Source: Gammaproteobacteria bacterium
GTDB taxonomy: Bacteria > Pseudomonadota > Gammaproteobacteria > Enterobacterales > Kangiellaceae
Direction: 5' to 3'
Length of the DNA stretch: 64,000 nt
Assembly (NCBI GenBank): GCA_013373375.1
Contig: JABXHY010000023.1
Location: 124,001 to 188,000 of the forward strand
Shown: one piece after another, positions 1-8,359 of the stretch
How the letters are laid out: the number at the start of each line of letters is the position of its first letter
Position numbering within the stretch: position 1 is the stretch's first letter
Made by a program: the position numbers and the translations under genes
Notes under the pieces: generated by a model
Database searches by the model: none
Told to the model about the DNA's origin: nothing
The model's input: only the letters and a program-made list of their open reading frames with translations

Positions 1-767
1 GAAAGCAACAGGGAAGGAATTTGCGCAACTAATCCATCACCAATAGTCAATAGCGCGTAAAATTGCATTGCGGTTCCAAAATCAAGACCGTGCTGCCCCA
101 TCCCAACAGCGACGCCGCCAAGAATGTTAATAAGTAGAATCAATAAGCCAGCGACGGCATCTCCACGGACGAATTTTGACGCACCATCCATTGCCCCATA
201 AAAATCAGCTTCACTTGACACTTCTGTTCGTCGTTCTCGCGCCTCTTCCTGTGTTAATAGTCCTGCATTTAAATCTGCATCGATTGCCATTTGTTTACCG
301 GGCATAGCATCTAATGTAAAACGAGCGCTTACTTCAGAAATTCGTCCAGCGCCTTTAGTAACAACAACAAAGTTGATAATGACTAATATGGCAAAAACCA
401 CCAAGCCGACTGCGTAGTTTCCACCAACGACTACCGCTCCAAATGATTCAATTACACTACCCGCGGCGCCAGGGCCTGTATGACCATTAAGTAAAACAAC
501 ACGCGTTGAGGCGACATTCAATGCCAGACGCAACAAAGTAGCCACTAGCAATACCGTAGGAAACGCCGCAAATTCTAAAGGTCTTAAGGTGTAAACTGTT
601 GCAAGCAAAACGACCAATGCCAATGTGATATTAAAAGTAAAAAATACATCCAGCATTATTGGTGGCAACGGCAAGGTCATCATTGCCAATATCATTAGCA
701 CTAATATGGGCGTGCCCGCTCCACTTGCTGATAAAAGTCTTAATCGTTTCGTTGTTGCTTCTGCCAC
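1..767 (-). CDS. flhA: FlhA, flagellar export gate protein (partial, N-terminal part)
   Basis: FlhA forms the nonameric inner-membrane ring of the flagellar type III export gate, which couples proton flow to secretion. Only about the first 255 residues are here, because the gene leaves the left edge (full FlhA is near 700 residues). The translated part has paired hydrophobic helices, a [13 protein letters not shown] stretch and the conserved cytoplasmic FHIPEP-type loop with [20 protein letters not shown]. The likely start is GTG at 767 (protein begins VAEATTKR), 10 bases after the flhB stop, with AGG upstream. It is the last visible gene of the operon that starts at fliL. Confidence 0.95.
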   Translation of the reverse strand, partial: MAEATTKRLRLLSASGAGTPILVLMILAMMTLPLPPIMLDVFFTFNITLALVVLLATVYTLRPLEFAAFPTVLLVATLLRLALNVASTRVVLLNGHTGPGAAGSVIESFGAVVVGGNYAVGLVVFAILVIINFVVVTKGAGRISEVSARFTLDAMPGKQMAIDADLNAGLLTQEEARERRTEVSSEADFYGAMDGASKFVRGDAVAGLLILLINILGGVAVGMGQHGLDFGTAMQFYALLTIGDGLVAQIPSLLL

Positions 768-777
768 AGTGGTATAC

Positions 778-1905
778 CTAATATTTCATATGTTCTGGAA
801 TGGGGTAGTTTTTAATGGGCTTTGGTTTCACCGCTTTCCCTTTTTGGTATTCATTCAACTGCATGACATAAGCCAGTACTTGTGCAACAGCCAAATATAA
901 GTCTTCTGGAATTTCTTGATCCAATTTTGTAGTGTGATAAATCGCTCGCGCCAATGGCGGCGCTTCCATAATTGGCACGTGATGAGCTTTTGCGACTTTC
1001 CGAATATTAAACGCTATTAAGTCTGCACCTTTCGCAACAACTACAGGCGCAGTTCCAGCAAATTGATCGTATTTTAAAGCGACAGAGTAATGCTCTGGAT
1101 TGGTCACAACAACATCTGCATCAGGAATGGCTTCCATCATTCTGCGGTGAGTCAACTCGCGTTGCGTTTGTCTAATCTTACCTTTAACTTCTGGCTTACC
1201 TTCAGTTTCTTTATATTCGTCTTTGGTTTCCTGCTTGGTCATCTTGAGTTGTTTGGCGTGATTCCATAATTGAAACGGTACATCAATGAGTGCAATCAAG
1301 ACCAAAGGAGCACTTATCATTAATAATGCAGCTAACAAAGAGTTGATAGCTTCGATGGTTTCTAACTGAGGAGAAGAGCGGCCTAATTGTAAGTAAAAAT
1401 CAAATTTAGCCTGTAAAACCAGCCAAGCAAATATTGCAATCAATAAAAACTTTCCTATAGCTTTCAGTAACTCCATTGCCGCGTTAGTCCCAAACATTCT
1501 TTTAAAACCAGCTTTGGGCGAAAGTTTATTCATTTTTGGAGCAATCGCTTGAGCACTAATAGTTAATCCCCCAATCAATACCGGTGTAAGTAAAGACAAA
1601 ACAAATAATGTTCCGAAAAATATTCCCAAGCTGGCAAATACAGAATAAATAGAATGCTGCAAACTTTTCATCATAAAGCTCACATCCAATACTTGAGCCC
1701 TATCAACAGAAAAGGTAAACGACTTTATTTCGTTAAATGCATGGCCGACTGAAGAAGCACTCGCCAACAGTGCGAGAGGACTGGCCAATAAAACAAATGC
1801 TGTGGTGAGTTCTCGAGATCGGGGTACCTGGCCTTTTTCCTTCGCCTTTTGAATCTTTCTGGGCGTGGCCTGTTCGGAACGTTCACCACTGTCTTGCTCT
1901 GCCAT
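778..1905 (-). CDS. flhB: FlhB, export apparatus substrate-specificity switch
   Basis: FlhB is the inner-membrane export component that switches the secretion system from rod/hook to filament substrates after autocleavage. The 375-residue protein has the basic cytosolic start ([20 protein letters not shown]), four membrane helices within about residues 35-215, and the cytosolic domain from about 216. The cleavage site reads NPEH at residues 269-272 where most family members have NPTH; the scissile Asn-Pro and the His are kept. It starts immediately after the fliR stop and lies 10 bases from flhA, so it is co-transcribed with both. Confidence 0.98.
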   Translation of the reverse strand: MAEQDSGERSEQATPRKIQKAKEKGQVPRSRELTTAFVLLASPLALLASASSVGHAFNEIKSFTFSVDRAQVLDVSFMMKSLQHSIYSVFASLGIFFGTLFVLSLLTPVLIGGLTISAQAIAPKMNKLSPKAGFKRMFGTNAAMELLKAIGKFLLIAIFAWLVLQAKFDFYLQLGRSSPQLETIEAINSLLAALLMISAPLVLIALIDVPFQLWNHAKQLKMTKQETKDEYKETEGKPEVKGKIRQTQRELTHRRMMEAIPDADVVVTNPEHYSVALKYDQFAGTAPVVVAKGADLIAFNIRKVAKAHHVPIMEAPPLARAIYHTTKLDQEIPEDLYLAVAQVLAYVMQLNEYQKGKAVKPKPIKNYPIPEHMKY

Positions 1906-2685
1906 TTAACACTCCACCATAATAAGTTCGCATGCCAGAGTTTCGCCGCGTTGAATTTGATCGATAAAGTGAGGCAAAAAGCTTTTTAGTAACAGCCAAA
2001 TAATTGTCATACCAACAACTGTCATTATTGGAAATCCAACAGCAAAAATATTCAGCTGAGGTGCTGAACGAGTCATAACACCTAAACTCAAATTCATAAC
2101 TAACAGAGCAACAATTGCAGACAGCACCATCATAAATCCAGTGGTAAACATCAGTTGAGCCCAATAAATAAGTTTATCGAGCTGCACGAAAAACATGCCC
2201 GACTCATTGATCGGAAGTGTTTCAAAACTCGTTACTACAATATTTATCATACTCAGGTGACCATCAATCGATAAAAAGATCAGCGTTGCCATCATCACAA
2301 ACATTTGACCCAGTGTCGGAACACTGACGCCTGTGCTCTGATCAATTAAAGATGCAAACCCCAAGCCAGTTTGCATCGCAACGACTTGACCCGCGATAAC
2401 AAAAGTTTCAAAAACCACTCGAGTAATAAAACCGATACCAACACCTATTAGAGTTTGAACAACAGCTTGGACAACAACTTCTAAACTGAATAAATCAATG
2501 GCAACAGTCGGCTGTATAAGAGGCGCACTGCAAACGGAAACCGAAAGCGCCAATATAAGTCGTGTTCGAGTATTGACGGTTCGAGAGCCTATGACGATCA
2601 TCGCAATAAATAATCCACCAAACCGACAAAAAGGCAGAAAGTAGCTGGCGATCCATTGATTAATTGCGGCAAACTCGACTTCCAT
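1906..2685 (-). CDS. fliR: FliR, flagellar export gate membrane protein
   Basis: FliR joins FliP and FliQ in the export-gate core at the centre of the MS ring. The 259-residue product has about six hydrophobic segments and family features such as the RTRLILALSVS and TQTGLGFASLIDQSTG-like regions (the latter reads MQTGLGFASLIDQ). The ATG at 2685 sits directly after a GGAG, which is too close for a normal ribosome site. fliQ ends with TAG only 12 bases upstream and in the same frame, so fliR is probably translated by coupling to fliQ. Confidence 0.97.
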   Translation of the reverse strand: MEVEFAAINQWIASYFLPFCRFGGLFIAMIVIGSRTVNTRTRLILALSVSVCSAPLIQPTVAIDLFSLEVVVQAVVQTLIGVGIGFITRVVFETFVIAGQVVAMQTGLGFASLIDQSTGVSVPTLGQMFVMMATLIFLSIDGHLSMINIVVTSFETLPINESGMFFVQLDKLIYWAQLMFTTGFMMVLSAIVALLVMNLSLGVMTRSAPQLNIFAVGFPIMTVVGMTIIWLLLKSFLPHFIDQIQRGETLACELIMVEC

Positions 2686-2697
2686 CTCCGCAATGCC

Positions 2698-2967
2698 CTA
2701 ACCGATAAGCTCTGGAATGCTGTTATATAAGTTTGTTGCAAAGTCCACGAGATTTCCAACCATCCAGTGGCCAAGAAACGACAAGGTTAAAAGAGTCAGT
2801 AATAATCGAGGTAAAAATGTGAGAGTTTGTTCGTTAATACTGGTCGCGGCTTGAAAAATCGCAATAATTAACCCAACAACTAATCCAGGCAATAAAATAA
2901 CGCCTGCAATCATGATCACCAGACCAAAAGCTTGAGAAAAAATATCAACAACGACTTCAGGCGTCAT
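2698..2967 (-). CDS. fliQ: FliQ, flagellar export gate membrane protein
   Basis: This is an 89-residue protein with two membrane helices, the usual size and shape of FliQ, four copies of which pack around the FliP5R1 core. The helix pair is at about residues 15-38 and 50-75 and carries the family text PGLVVGLIIAIFQAATSINEQTLTF. It begins 3 bases after the fliP stop. The stop codon is in frame with fliR downstream. Confidence 0.97.
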   Translation of the reverse strand: MTPEVVVDIFSQAFGLVIMIAGVILLPGLVVGLIIAIFQAATSINEQTLTFLPRLLLTLLTLSFLGHWMVGNLVDFATNLYNSIPELIG

Positions 2968-2970
2968 ACA

Positions 2971-3726
2971 TCACCCAAAACTGTTTGCCAACGTGCCGAC
3001 CACAAGTGCCCAGCCGTCAATAAGAACAAACAACATTATTTTGAAGGGTAAAGATACAATCATCGGAGACAACATCATCATCCCCATCGCCATTAAAATA
3101 CTGGCGATAACTAAATCGATGACGAGAAATGGAATAAAAATCAAAAAACCAATCTGGAAAGCAGTCTTTAGTTCGCTTGTTATAAAAGCGGGAACAAGAA
3201 CCGTAAATGGCACTTGGTCGTATCTCTGCCCTTCGATTGCAACTTCGGCAATACTGGCGAACATCATCAAATCATTTTCTCTTACCTGACCGAGCATAAA
3301 GTCACGAAAAGGTTCCTTTGCGATGTCCAAAGCTTGAGTCGACGTCAGTTCCTCATTCATGTATGGCTGAACGGCCTCATCATAAACTTGAGAAATTACT
3401 GGAGCCATTATAAAAAAGGTTAAAAATAATGTGAGCCCAACTAATATCTGATTTGAAGGAGTTTGCTGTAAGCCCAAAGCTTGACGCAATATGGCAAATA
3501 CTACAGATATCCGAATAAAGCTGGTCATCATAATGACAATTGCAGGTAAGAATGTCAGCAATGTCATTAAAATTAAAATTTGTAAAGTAACGCTGTATTC
3601 CTGCGCGCCCTCTGGCGTAGTGGTCATTTTTATTGCAGGCAATATTCCACCCGCTTCTTGAGCAAACGCTGGCATAGTCAATAAAGCTATACCAATCAGT
3701 ATTAAACGGATGACTCTATTGCTCAT
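2971..3726 (-). CDS. fliP: FliP, flagellar export gate protein with signal peptide
   Basis: FliP makes the pentameric core of the export gate. The 251-residue protein starts with a signal peptide (cleavage expected after MPAFA, about residue 22). It then shows the conserved [19 protein letters not shown] and [14 protein letters not shown] segments and the C-terminal hairpin [19 protein letters not shown]. It overlaps the end of fliO by 11 bases, indicating translational coupling. Confidence 0.98.
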   Translation of the reverse strand: MSNRVIRLILIGIALLTMPAFAQEAGGILPAIKMTTTPEGAQEYSVTLQILILMTLLTFLPAIVIMMTSFIRISVVFAILRQALGLQQTPSNQILVGLTLFLTFFIMAPVISQVYDEAVQPYMNEELTSTQALDIAKEPFRDFMLGQVRENDLMMFASIAEVAIEGQRYDQVPFTVLVPAFITSELKTAFQIGFLIFIPFLVIDLVIASILMAMGMMMLSPMIVSLPFKIMLFVLIDGWALVVGTLANSFG

Positions 3727-4150
3727 CTTTTTTTCCTAACGCCTTTTTTAGTTGAGCTTTAAACGCTTCTTGAAAGTTAGGTAAGGTTTTTTTGTCGGTA
3801 ACAGGGATACAATTATCTGACAATTGTTCGATTTTGTTGATTGCGTTAGGCGTTACGCCCAATAATAAATGCTTGCCATCGACTTCTACAATAACCAGCC
3901 GTTCTTTTGCGCCTAGCATGTGAGCTGACTTGATTTTAATTGCACCACTTGAGAAAGATGACTGACCGGAAATTTTCTTTAACACCCAAGCACAGGCGAA
4001 AATGACCAGTATGATAAACACCAAAGCGATGACAACGGATATAACACTTGTACCCAGCGAATATTGAGAGACTGCTTTCTCAGCAACGGCCTCTTTCGCC
4101 AGTAAAGGTGTCAAATTTAAAATCAATAATATTGCAATAAAATAACGCAT
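3716..4150 (-). CDS. fliO: FliO, flagellar export gate assembly factor
   Basis: FliO helps assemble the FliP ring and is poorly conserved. The 144-residue product has an N-terminal hydrophobic leader (about residues 1-18) and a single long membrane helix at about 35-58. A small cytosolic domain follows with the family pattern [26 protein letters not shown]. Position between fliN and fliP and 1-base overlap with fliN support the call. Confidence 0.93.
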   Translation of the reverse strand: MRYFIAILLILNLTPLLAKEAVAEKAVSQYSLGTSVISVVIALVFIILVIFACAWVLKKISGQSSFSSGAIKIKSAHMLGAKERLVIVEVDGKHLLLGVTPNAINKIEQLSDNCIPVTDKKTLPNFQEAFKAQLKKALGKKDEQ

Positions 4151-4536
4151 TATTTTAGTTTCTTAATTCGCTCACTCGGGCTCATAACATCGGTTAAACG
4201 AATACCGTATTTTTCGTTTACCACCACTACTTCACCATGGGCGATTAAAGTACCGTTGACTAAAACATCAAGGGGTTCACCTGCTAGTCGATCAAGCTCA
4301 ACTACGGAACCTTGATTGAGTTGCAATAAATTACGAATCGCAATATTTGTTCGGCCAACTTCCATTGACAGCGTTACCGGAATCTCTAGAATCACATCAA
4401 GATTTTCGTTTTTAATCGACTTGCCTTCATCTTTAAGATTTTCTAATTGTGCTTTTTCGGTATCATCCTGTTCAGCCATTGCTGCCGCCCACTCGTCTGC
4501 CATTTCATCTTGATTTTTATCGTTGTCTTCACTCAT
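4150..4536 (-). CDS. fliN: FliN, flagellar motor switch C-ring protein
   Basis: FliN forms the base of the C-ring with FliM and docks the FliH-FliI ATPase. The C-terminal SpoA domain (about residues 50-128) carries IPVTLSMEVGRTNIAIRNLLQLNQGSVVELD-type sequence and ends in LTDVMSPSERIKKLK. Three in-frame ATGs lie close together; 4536 (MSEDNDKN, 128 residues) is preferred because a GAGG stands about 9 bases before it. That start overlaps the 3' end of fliM by 8 bases. Confidence 0.96.
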   Translation of the reverse strand: MSEDNDKNQDEMADEWAAAMAEQDDTEKAQLENLKDEGKSIKNENLDVILEIPVTLSMEVGRTNIAIRNLLQLNQGSVVELDRLAGEPLDVLVNGTLIAHGEVVVVNEKYGIRLTDVMSPSERIKKLK

Positions 4537-5539
4537 TATCATGATCCTCAATTAACACGCGTGTAATATGCTCTCGAGAAATTTGTTCACTTATTTTCAA
4601 CGCGACCTTATCTTTTGATTTACCGTATGTTGCTCTAAAAGTTGGCAGTCCGCCCACATCCACAACAACCTTTTGAGGCATTTCAATCGGAATGATGTCG
4701 CCTTTTTTATATTTCATCACATCTTTAAGAGAGACTTTTTTCTCTAACAAAGTTGACGATAATTCAACTTCAGCACTCATAACTTCGTCTTTTAAAGCCT
4801 GAGTCCAGCGAGTATCAACATCATCCCTATCACTCTGCACACCGGCGTCTAATTTCTCACGAATTGGCTCAATCATTGAGTAAGGCATAGTGACATGAAA
4901 GTTACCACCACCACCGTCGAGCTCAATATGAAAGCTACACACGACAACTACTTCAGAGGGACTGACAATAGTTGCAAGTGCGGGGTTAACTTCTGAATCC
5001 ATATATTCAAAGTCGACTTTCATAACTGGCGACCAGGCTTCTTTTAAATCTATAAAAGACTGTTCTAAAAGAATTTGAATGATCCGTCTTTCAGTTGGTG
5101 TGAATTCACGACCTTCGATTTTTGCGTGAAATCGGCCATCCCCGCCAAAAAAATTATCCACTAAAATAAATACCAATTTTGCTTCAAGTGTGAATAAACA
5201 GGTTCCTCTCAAAGGACGTATGCGAACCATATTCAAAGATGTTGGAACGAAAAGACTATGAACGTATTCACCAAATTTGATCATTTGAATTCCGTTGATC
5301 GAAATGTCCGCAGAACGCCTCATTAAGTTAAACAAACTGATTCGCATATGACGAGCGAACCGTTCATTTATCATTTCCAACGTGGGCATTCGCCCACGCA
5401 CAATTCGATCTTGAGAAGTAAAGTCGTAAGGCAGCGCTTCCCCTGGCGCAGCATCTGTCTCATCGACTTCAATATCACCATCATCGACCCCGTGTAACAG
5501 GGCATCGATTTCGTCTTGGCTTAATAAGTCAGTAACCAT
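4529..5539 (-). CDS. fliM: FliM, flagellar motor switch protein (CheY-P receptor)
   Basis: FliM is the middle C-ring protein that binds CheY-P and changes rotation direction. The 336-residue protein begins with the CheY-binding segment LLSQDEIDALLHGV (residues 5-18). The CheC-like middle domain holds GTCLFTLEAKLVFILVDNFFGG, and a SpoA domain ends the protein. It begins 3 bases after the fliL stop with only a weak ribosome site, so translation is likely coupled to fliL. Confidence 0.98.
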   Translation of the reverse strand: MVTDLLSQDEIDALLHGVDDGDIEVDETDAAPGEALPYDFTSQDRIVRGRMPTLEMINERFARHMRISLFNLMRRSADISINGIQMIKFGEYVHSLFVPTSLNMVRIRPLRGTCLFTLEAKLVFILVDNFFGGDGRFHAKIEGREFTPTERRIIQILLEQSFIDLKEAWSPVMKVDFEYMDSEVNPALATIVSPSEVVVVCSFHIELDGGGGNFHVTMPYSMIEPIREKLDAGVQSDRDDVDTRWTQALKDEVMSAEVELSSTLLEKKVSLKDVMKYKKGDIIPIEMPQKVVVDVGGLPTFRATYGKSKDKVALKISEQISREHITRVLIEDHDNE

Positions 5540-5542
5540 AGA

Positions 5543-6061
5543 TCATTGCATCACAAAACTAACAAAAAGAACTTTTTCGACATGTTCAGCACCTTCTAAT
5601 TGCTTCATTGTTTGCTGAACAACCTCAAGACATTTGGTTTGTAACTCATTGCGCCCTTCAGGCGTAATGATTCGGTCTGCGCTTGATGCACTAACCAACA
5701 TAAGCAGATCATTTTTCAAACGAGGCATGTGCTTCTTAACCAGATCTTCAGACTCAGGACTTCTCACCACAAAGCTCATTTTAATTTGGACGATTCTGTC
5801 CTTGGACTCACCAGCGACCGGAGAAACGATTGCCTCTGGCACACCAATGTAAATCGCAGGAGCCTTCACTTCATCAACTTGCTCTGTCGTCTCAGTTGAG
5901 TCTGGACTGTCTCCAGAATCGTCTTCACCACTTAAGAAAAACCAAGCTGCACCCGCACCAATCAATAAAACGGCAACCGCTCCAATAATGATTAAAAGCA
6001 TTTTGCTTTTACCACCACCGCCTTCTACTTCCAATTCTAATTCTTGTTCTTCGTCTGCCAT
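5543..6061 (-). CDS. fliL: FliL, stator-associated basal-body protein
   Basis: FliL is a single-pass inner-membrane protein that surrounds the stators. The preferred start is ATG 6061 (MADEEQELELE, 172 residues), 5 bases after AGGAG; longer in-frame starts at 6064 and 6091 are less likely. A short acidic cytosolic tail and a glycine run precede one membrane helix (about residues 20-42), followed by a periplasmic stomatin-like domain ending VLFVSFVMQ. It is the first gene of the operon running through flhA, with a sigma54-type promoter at 6128-6143. Confidence 0.96.
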   Translation of the reverse strand: MADEEQELELEVEGGGGKSKMLLIIIGAVAVLLIGAGAAWFFLSGEDDSGDSPDSTETTEQVDEVKAPAIYIGVPEAIVSPVAGESKDRIVQIKMSFVVRSPESEDLVKKHMPRLKNDLLMLVSASSADRIITPEGRNELQTKCLEVVQQTMKQLEGAEHVEKVLFVSFVMQ

Positions 6062-6127
6062 CATCACTCCTATTTGAGTATTACAAGGCATTAATAAAGA
6101 CTAGTGCTCAACTACTGAACGATAGTT

Positions 6128-6143
6128 AGCAAAGTTAATGCCA
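6128..6143 (-). promoter_or_regulatory. sigma54-type promoter of the fliL operon
   Basis: On the minus strand the sequence reads TGGCATTAACTTTGCT, with GG and GC separated by exactly 10 bases, matching the -24/-12 consensus TGGCAC-N5-TTGC. The expected start site is near 6117, about 55 bases before fliL. An enhancer-binding activator such as FlrC or FlrA would be needed. Confidence 0.8.
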
Positions 6144-6160
6144 TAAATAATTACATTGAA

Positions 6161-6181
6161 TAATTGATTAATAATCAATTA
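6161..6181. repeat. Perfect inverted repeat upstream of the fliL promoter
   Basis: The arms TAATTGATT and AATCAATTA (9 bases each, 3-base spacer) form a perfect dyad about 45-65 bases upstream of the predicted fliL start site. Its place fits an IHF-like or activator site. It is AT-only apart from one G/C per arm, so it could also be chance. Confidence 0.4.
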
Positions 6182-6332
6182 GTTAGATTAGCAGTCGTTT
6201 TTTTGACAGGCGATTTTCAATCAGCTAGAAAGCCAAATTAAATCCCCTGCCAAATATATGACGACCGACTGACTCAATAAGTATAGATGGCAATCGGCCG
6301 GATTGAGTTAGGAATCAGAAACTGAATTTACT

Positions 6333-7766
6333 TTACGCAAAAACATCAAGTCCGTTTATAGAAATATTGATCGCCTGACTGGCTTCACGAGCTGAACTAT
6401 CTTCGCTTTCTGATATATCAGAACGACCAAACTCTTCTCCTTTCGCGTCAGAAAATCCTTTACTCTCTCCACTTGATGTTTGAGCACTGTCTTGCTTTAC
6501 CTCGAATTGAGTCAAGTTAAGACCATGCTCTGCAAGTTGCTCCTTGAGTTTTTCGTAATTAACTTCAAATAACTCTCGTGTTTGTTGATGATGTGCAGCG
6601 ACGGTTACCTGAAGCTCTCCATTTGCCTGATGCATACGGATAGTCAGTGGTCCAAGTTCTTTAGGTTCAAGTTGAATTTCAGCTTGATGTGAGCCATTCA
6701 TTTTCATCACAGCAAGCTTTTGAGCGAAGTTCGACTGCCATTTTTGGCTATGCAGAACCAATGGGGAAGTCAGCAACGCGCTGTCTTTTATACCATTTGC
6801 ATTCGCACTAACGCTTTGCGAACTCAATGTAGATGGTGAGTTAACAGTTGTTGCCTCAGCAGCTGGCGTTAACCAACCTGAAGTCTTATCGGATGAGGTA
6901 CTTGATAAGGTTGAGCTAAATGCAGCAAGGCGTTCTGATTTAAGCACATTATCTTGGGCCTTCTTTGCTAAAAGCAGCTCTGAGTTACCACCATTCTCTT
7001 GCAGCAATTTTAAGTTATCACCCAAATCCAGTTTGAGCTGTTTCAAATCATCACCTTTAAGAGATATCAATTCAGCCTTATCAAACTTTGATTGACCTGA
7101 GTCTGCTAGTAGCTTTTCCAGGTAACTTAGTTTACTACCAATTTTATCTTCGTAAGCAACAGAACTAAGCGATGGTGAGTCACCATTATTAAAAGGAGAG
7201 TTACTATTCACACCAGATAAAAACACACTTCCTAGAGCTGTTTTTTGCCATGGCGAGATCTGAGTCGCTTGCCCGTCTTTTTCTTGATTATTTAATACTT
7301 CAACGTCAGACAAAATCGCTGTTGGGTTGAGCTTTTTATTATCACTTTGGTTCTGTGCTGCTTTGGCACTTATTTCAGAGCTCCAATTAAGTTGCTTCAG
7401 TTGCTCTAAAACTTCCGGGCTTAACTCTGCATTTTTTGCAGTTGAAATGTCGCTTTCTTTAACCTCGATAGGAAAGGCTGCTTGTTCTAGCTCGTCCGAA
7501 TTAGCCTGCATTAACACCTCAAAGTTCTGTAGTTGAGTGTCAAAGTTGTCTTCGAGCGGCAGAGCTTTGCCGCCTTTTTCAGACTTACTCGTATCTAATG
7601 AAGATGAAATTGAACTAAAGGTCAAACTTTCTAAGTTGCCACTTTTCTCAAAATATTGTTTGAATTTCAGTGCGTTAGAGTCAGTTGAGGTTGTGCTCGA
7701 CAGCGAATCAGACGGACCGGATTTCGAACCAGCTTCGAATAATAGTGCTTTTGTTTGATTAATCAC
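6333..7766 (-). CDS. fliK: FliK, flagellar hook-length control protein
   Basis: FliK is a secreted ruler that measures the hook and triggers the FlhB switch. The 477-residue product is low-complexity and rich in Ser, Asn, Gln and Leu over its first 340 residues. The conserved C-terminal domain follows at about 345-430 (AEIQLEPKELGPLTIRM, then TRELFEVNYEKLKEQLAEHGL). The start is a GTG (7766) giving MINQTKALLF. A sigma54-type promoter lies 43 bases upstream. Unlike most relatives it is not beside fliJ, from which it is separated by about 11.5 kb. Confidence 0.95.
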   Translation of the reverse strand: MINQTKALLFEAGSKSGPSDSLSSTTSTDSNALKFKQYFEKSGNLESLTFSSISSSLDTSKSEKGGKALPLEDNFDTQLQNFEVLMQANSDELEQAAFPIEVKESDISTAKNAELSPEVLEQLKQLNWSSEISAKAAQNQSDNKKLNPTAILSDVEVLNNQEKDGQATQISPWQKTALGSVFLSGVNSNSPFNNGDSPSLSSVAYEDKIGSKLSYLEKLLADSGQSKFDKAELISLKGDDLKQLKLDLGDNLKLLQENGGNSELLLAKKAQDNVLKSERLAAFSSTLSSTSSDKTSGWLTPAAEATTVNSPSTLSSQSVSANANGIKDSALLTSPLVLHSQKWQSNFAQKLAVMKMNGSHQAEIQLEPKELGPLTIRMHQANGELQVTVAAHHQQTRELFEVNYEKLKEQLAEHGLNLTQFEVKQDSAQTSSGESKGFSDAKGEEFGRSDISESEDSSAREASQAINISINGLDVFA

Positions 7767-7808
7767 CTGGATAATTGCTCTCGGTTAATAACAACTATCT
7801 CTGACTGA

Positions 7809-7825
7809 AGCAAACTAAATGCCAA
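7809..7825 (-). promoter_or_regulatory. sigma54-type promoter of fliK
   Basis: The minus strand reads TTGGCATTTAGTTTGCT, with GG-N10-GC spacing. The -24 box TGGCAT and the TTTGCT -12 box are nearly the same as those of the fliL promoter. The predicted start site falls about 30 bases before the fliK GTG. Confidence 0.8.
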
Positions 7826-7931
7826 CTCGCACCTATCAATCGATGTTTTGAGGATACCGGTTTCTTAGAATGACTTTTTTGAAATGACTGCTTTCTGTGA
7901 AAAACAATCCTTGTTGAAAATCATTCGGTGT

Positions 7932-8255
7932 TTATGATCTCTCAGCTTTCAAAATCTCAACCGCTTGCTCAAATAGTCCCTTAGCTTTTTCAAAATCACT
8001 GGCGGCCGTCGACAGGTCTTTTTCCTTACCTGCACTTTCGAGTTTTTGACACACCGATGCTAATTCAATCGCCCCAAGGTTAGAACTTGCTCCTTTTATA
8101 CTGTGAGCAGCGTGAGTGAGTTGTTCAAAATCTTTATCATCTATGGCGCTTTGGATATGAGCTAAATGTTCACGATTGTCATTATCGAAAGCATCGACTA
8201 ACAAATTAAAGTCAGCTCCCAAAAGTTCCTTTAGCTGTTCCACCGTTTCTTTCAT
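7932..8255 (-). CDS. hptB: HptB-like histidine phosphotransfer protein
   Basis: This 107-residue single-domain Hpt protein carries the phospho-accepting motif HAAHSIKGASSNLG with His51 as the likely phosphorylation site. It would relay phosphate from hybrid sensor kinases to a response regulator. In Pseudomonas aeruginosa HptB feeds HsbR, whose gene is adjacent, and here the next upstream gene is an HsbR-like protein. The name rests on this shared context as well as the domain. It begins 104 bases after hsbR, so it may belong to the same transcript. Confidence 0.85.
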   Translation of the reverse strand: MKETVEQLKELLGADFNLLVDAFDNDNREHLAHIQSAIDDKDFEQLTHAAHSIKGASSNLGAIELASVCQKLESAGKEKDLSTAASDFEKAKGLFEQAVEILKAERS

Positions 8256-8359
8256 AATTTTTCTCTAATCCTTCCAAAACTCAAAAATGAAATACATGAG
8301 CAACGTTTCCAAAATTTATTATTTACTAACTAAATCTTAGTATTATTATACAACAAAAC

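Noticed and set aside
625-900. 91-codon plus-strand open frame over flhA/flhB
   Set aside because: It is antisense to two conserved genes and has no ribosome site or family features.
6272-6308. Terminator after fliK
   Set aside because: ACTCAAT/ATTGAGT arms are present, but the loop is long and no T-run follows on the transcribed strand.
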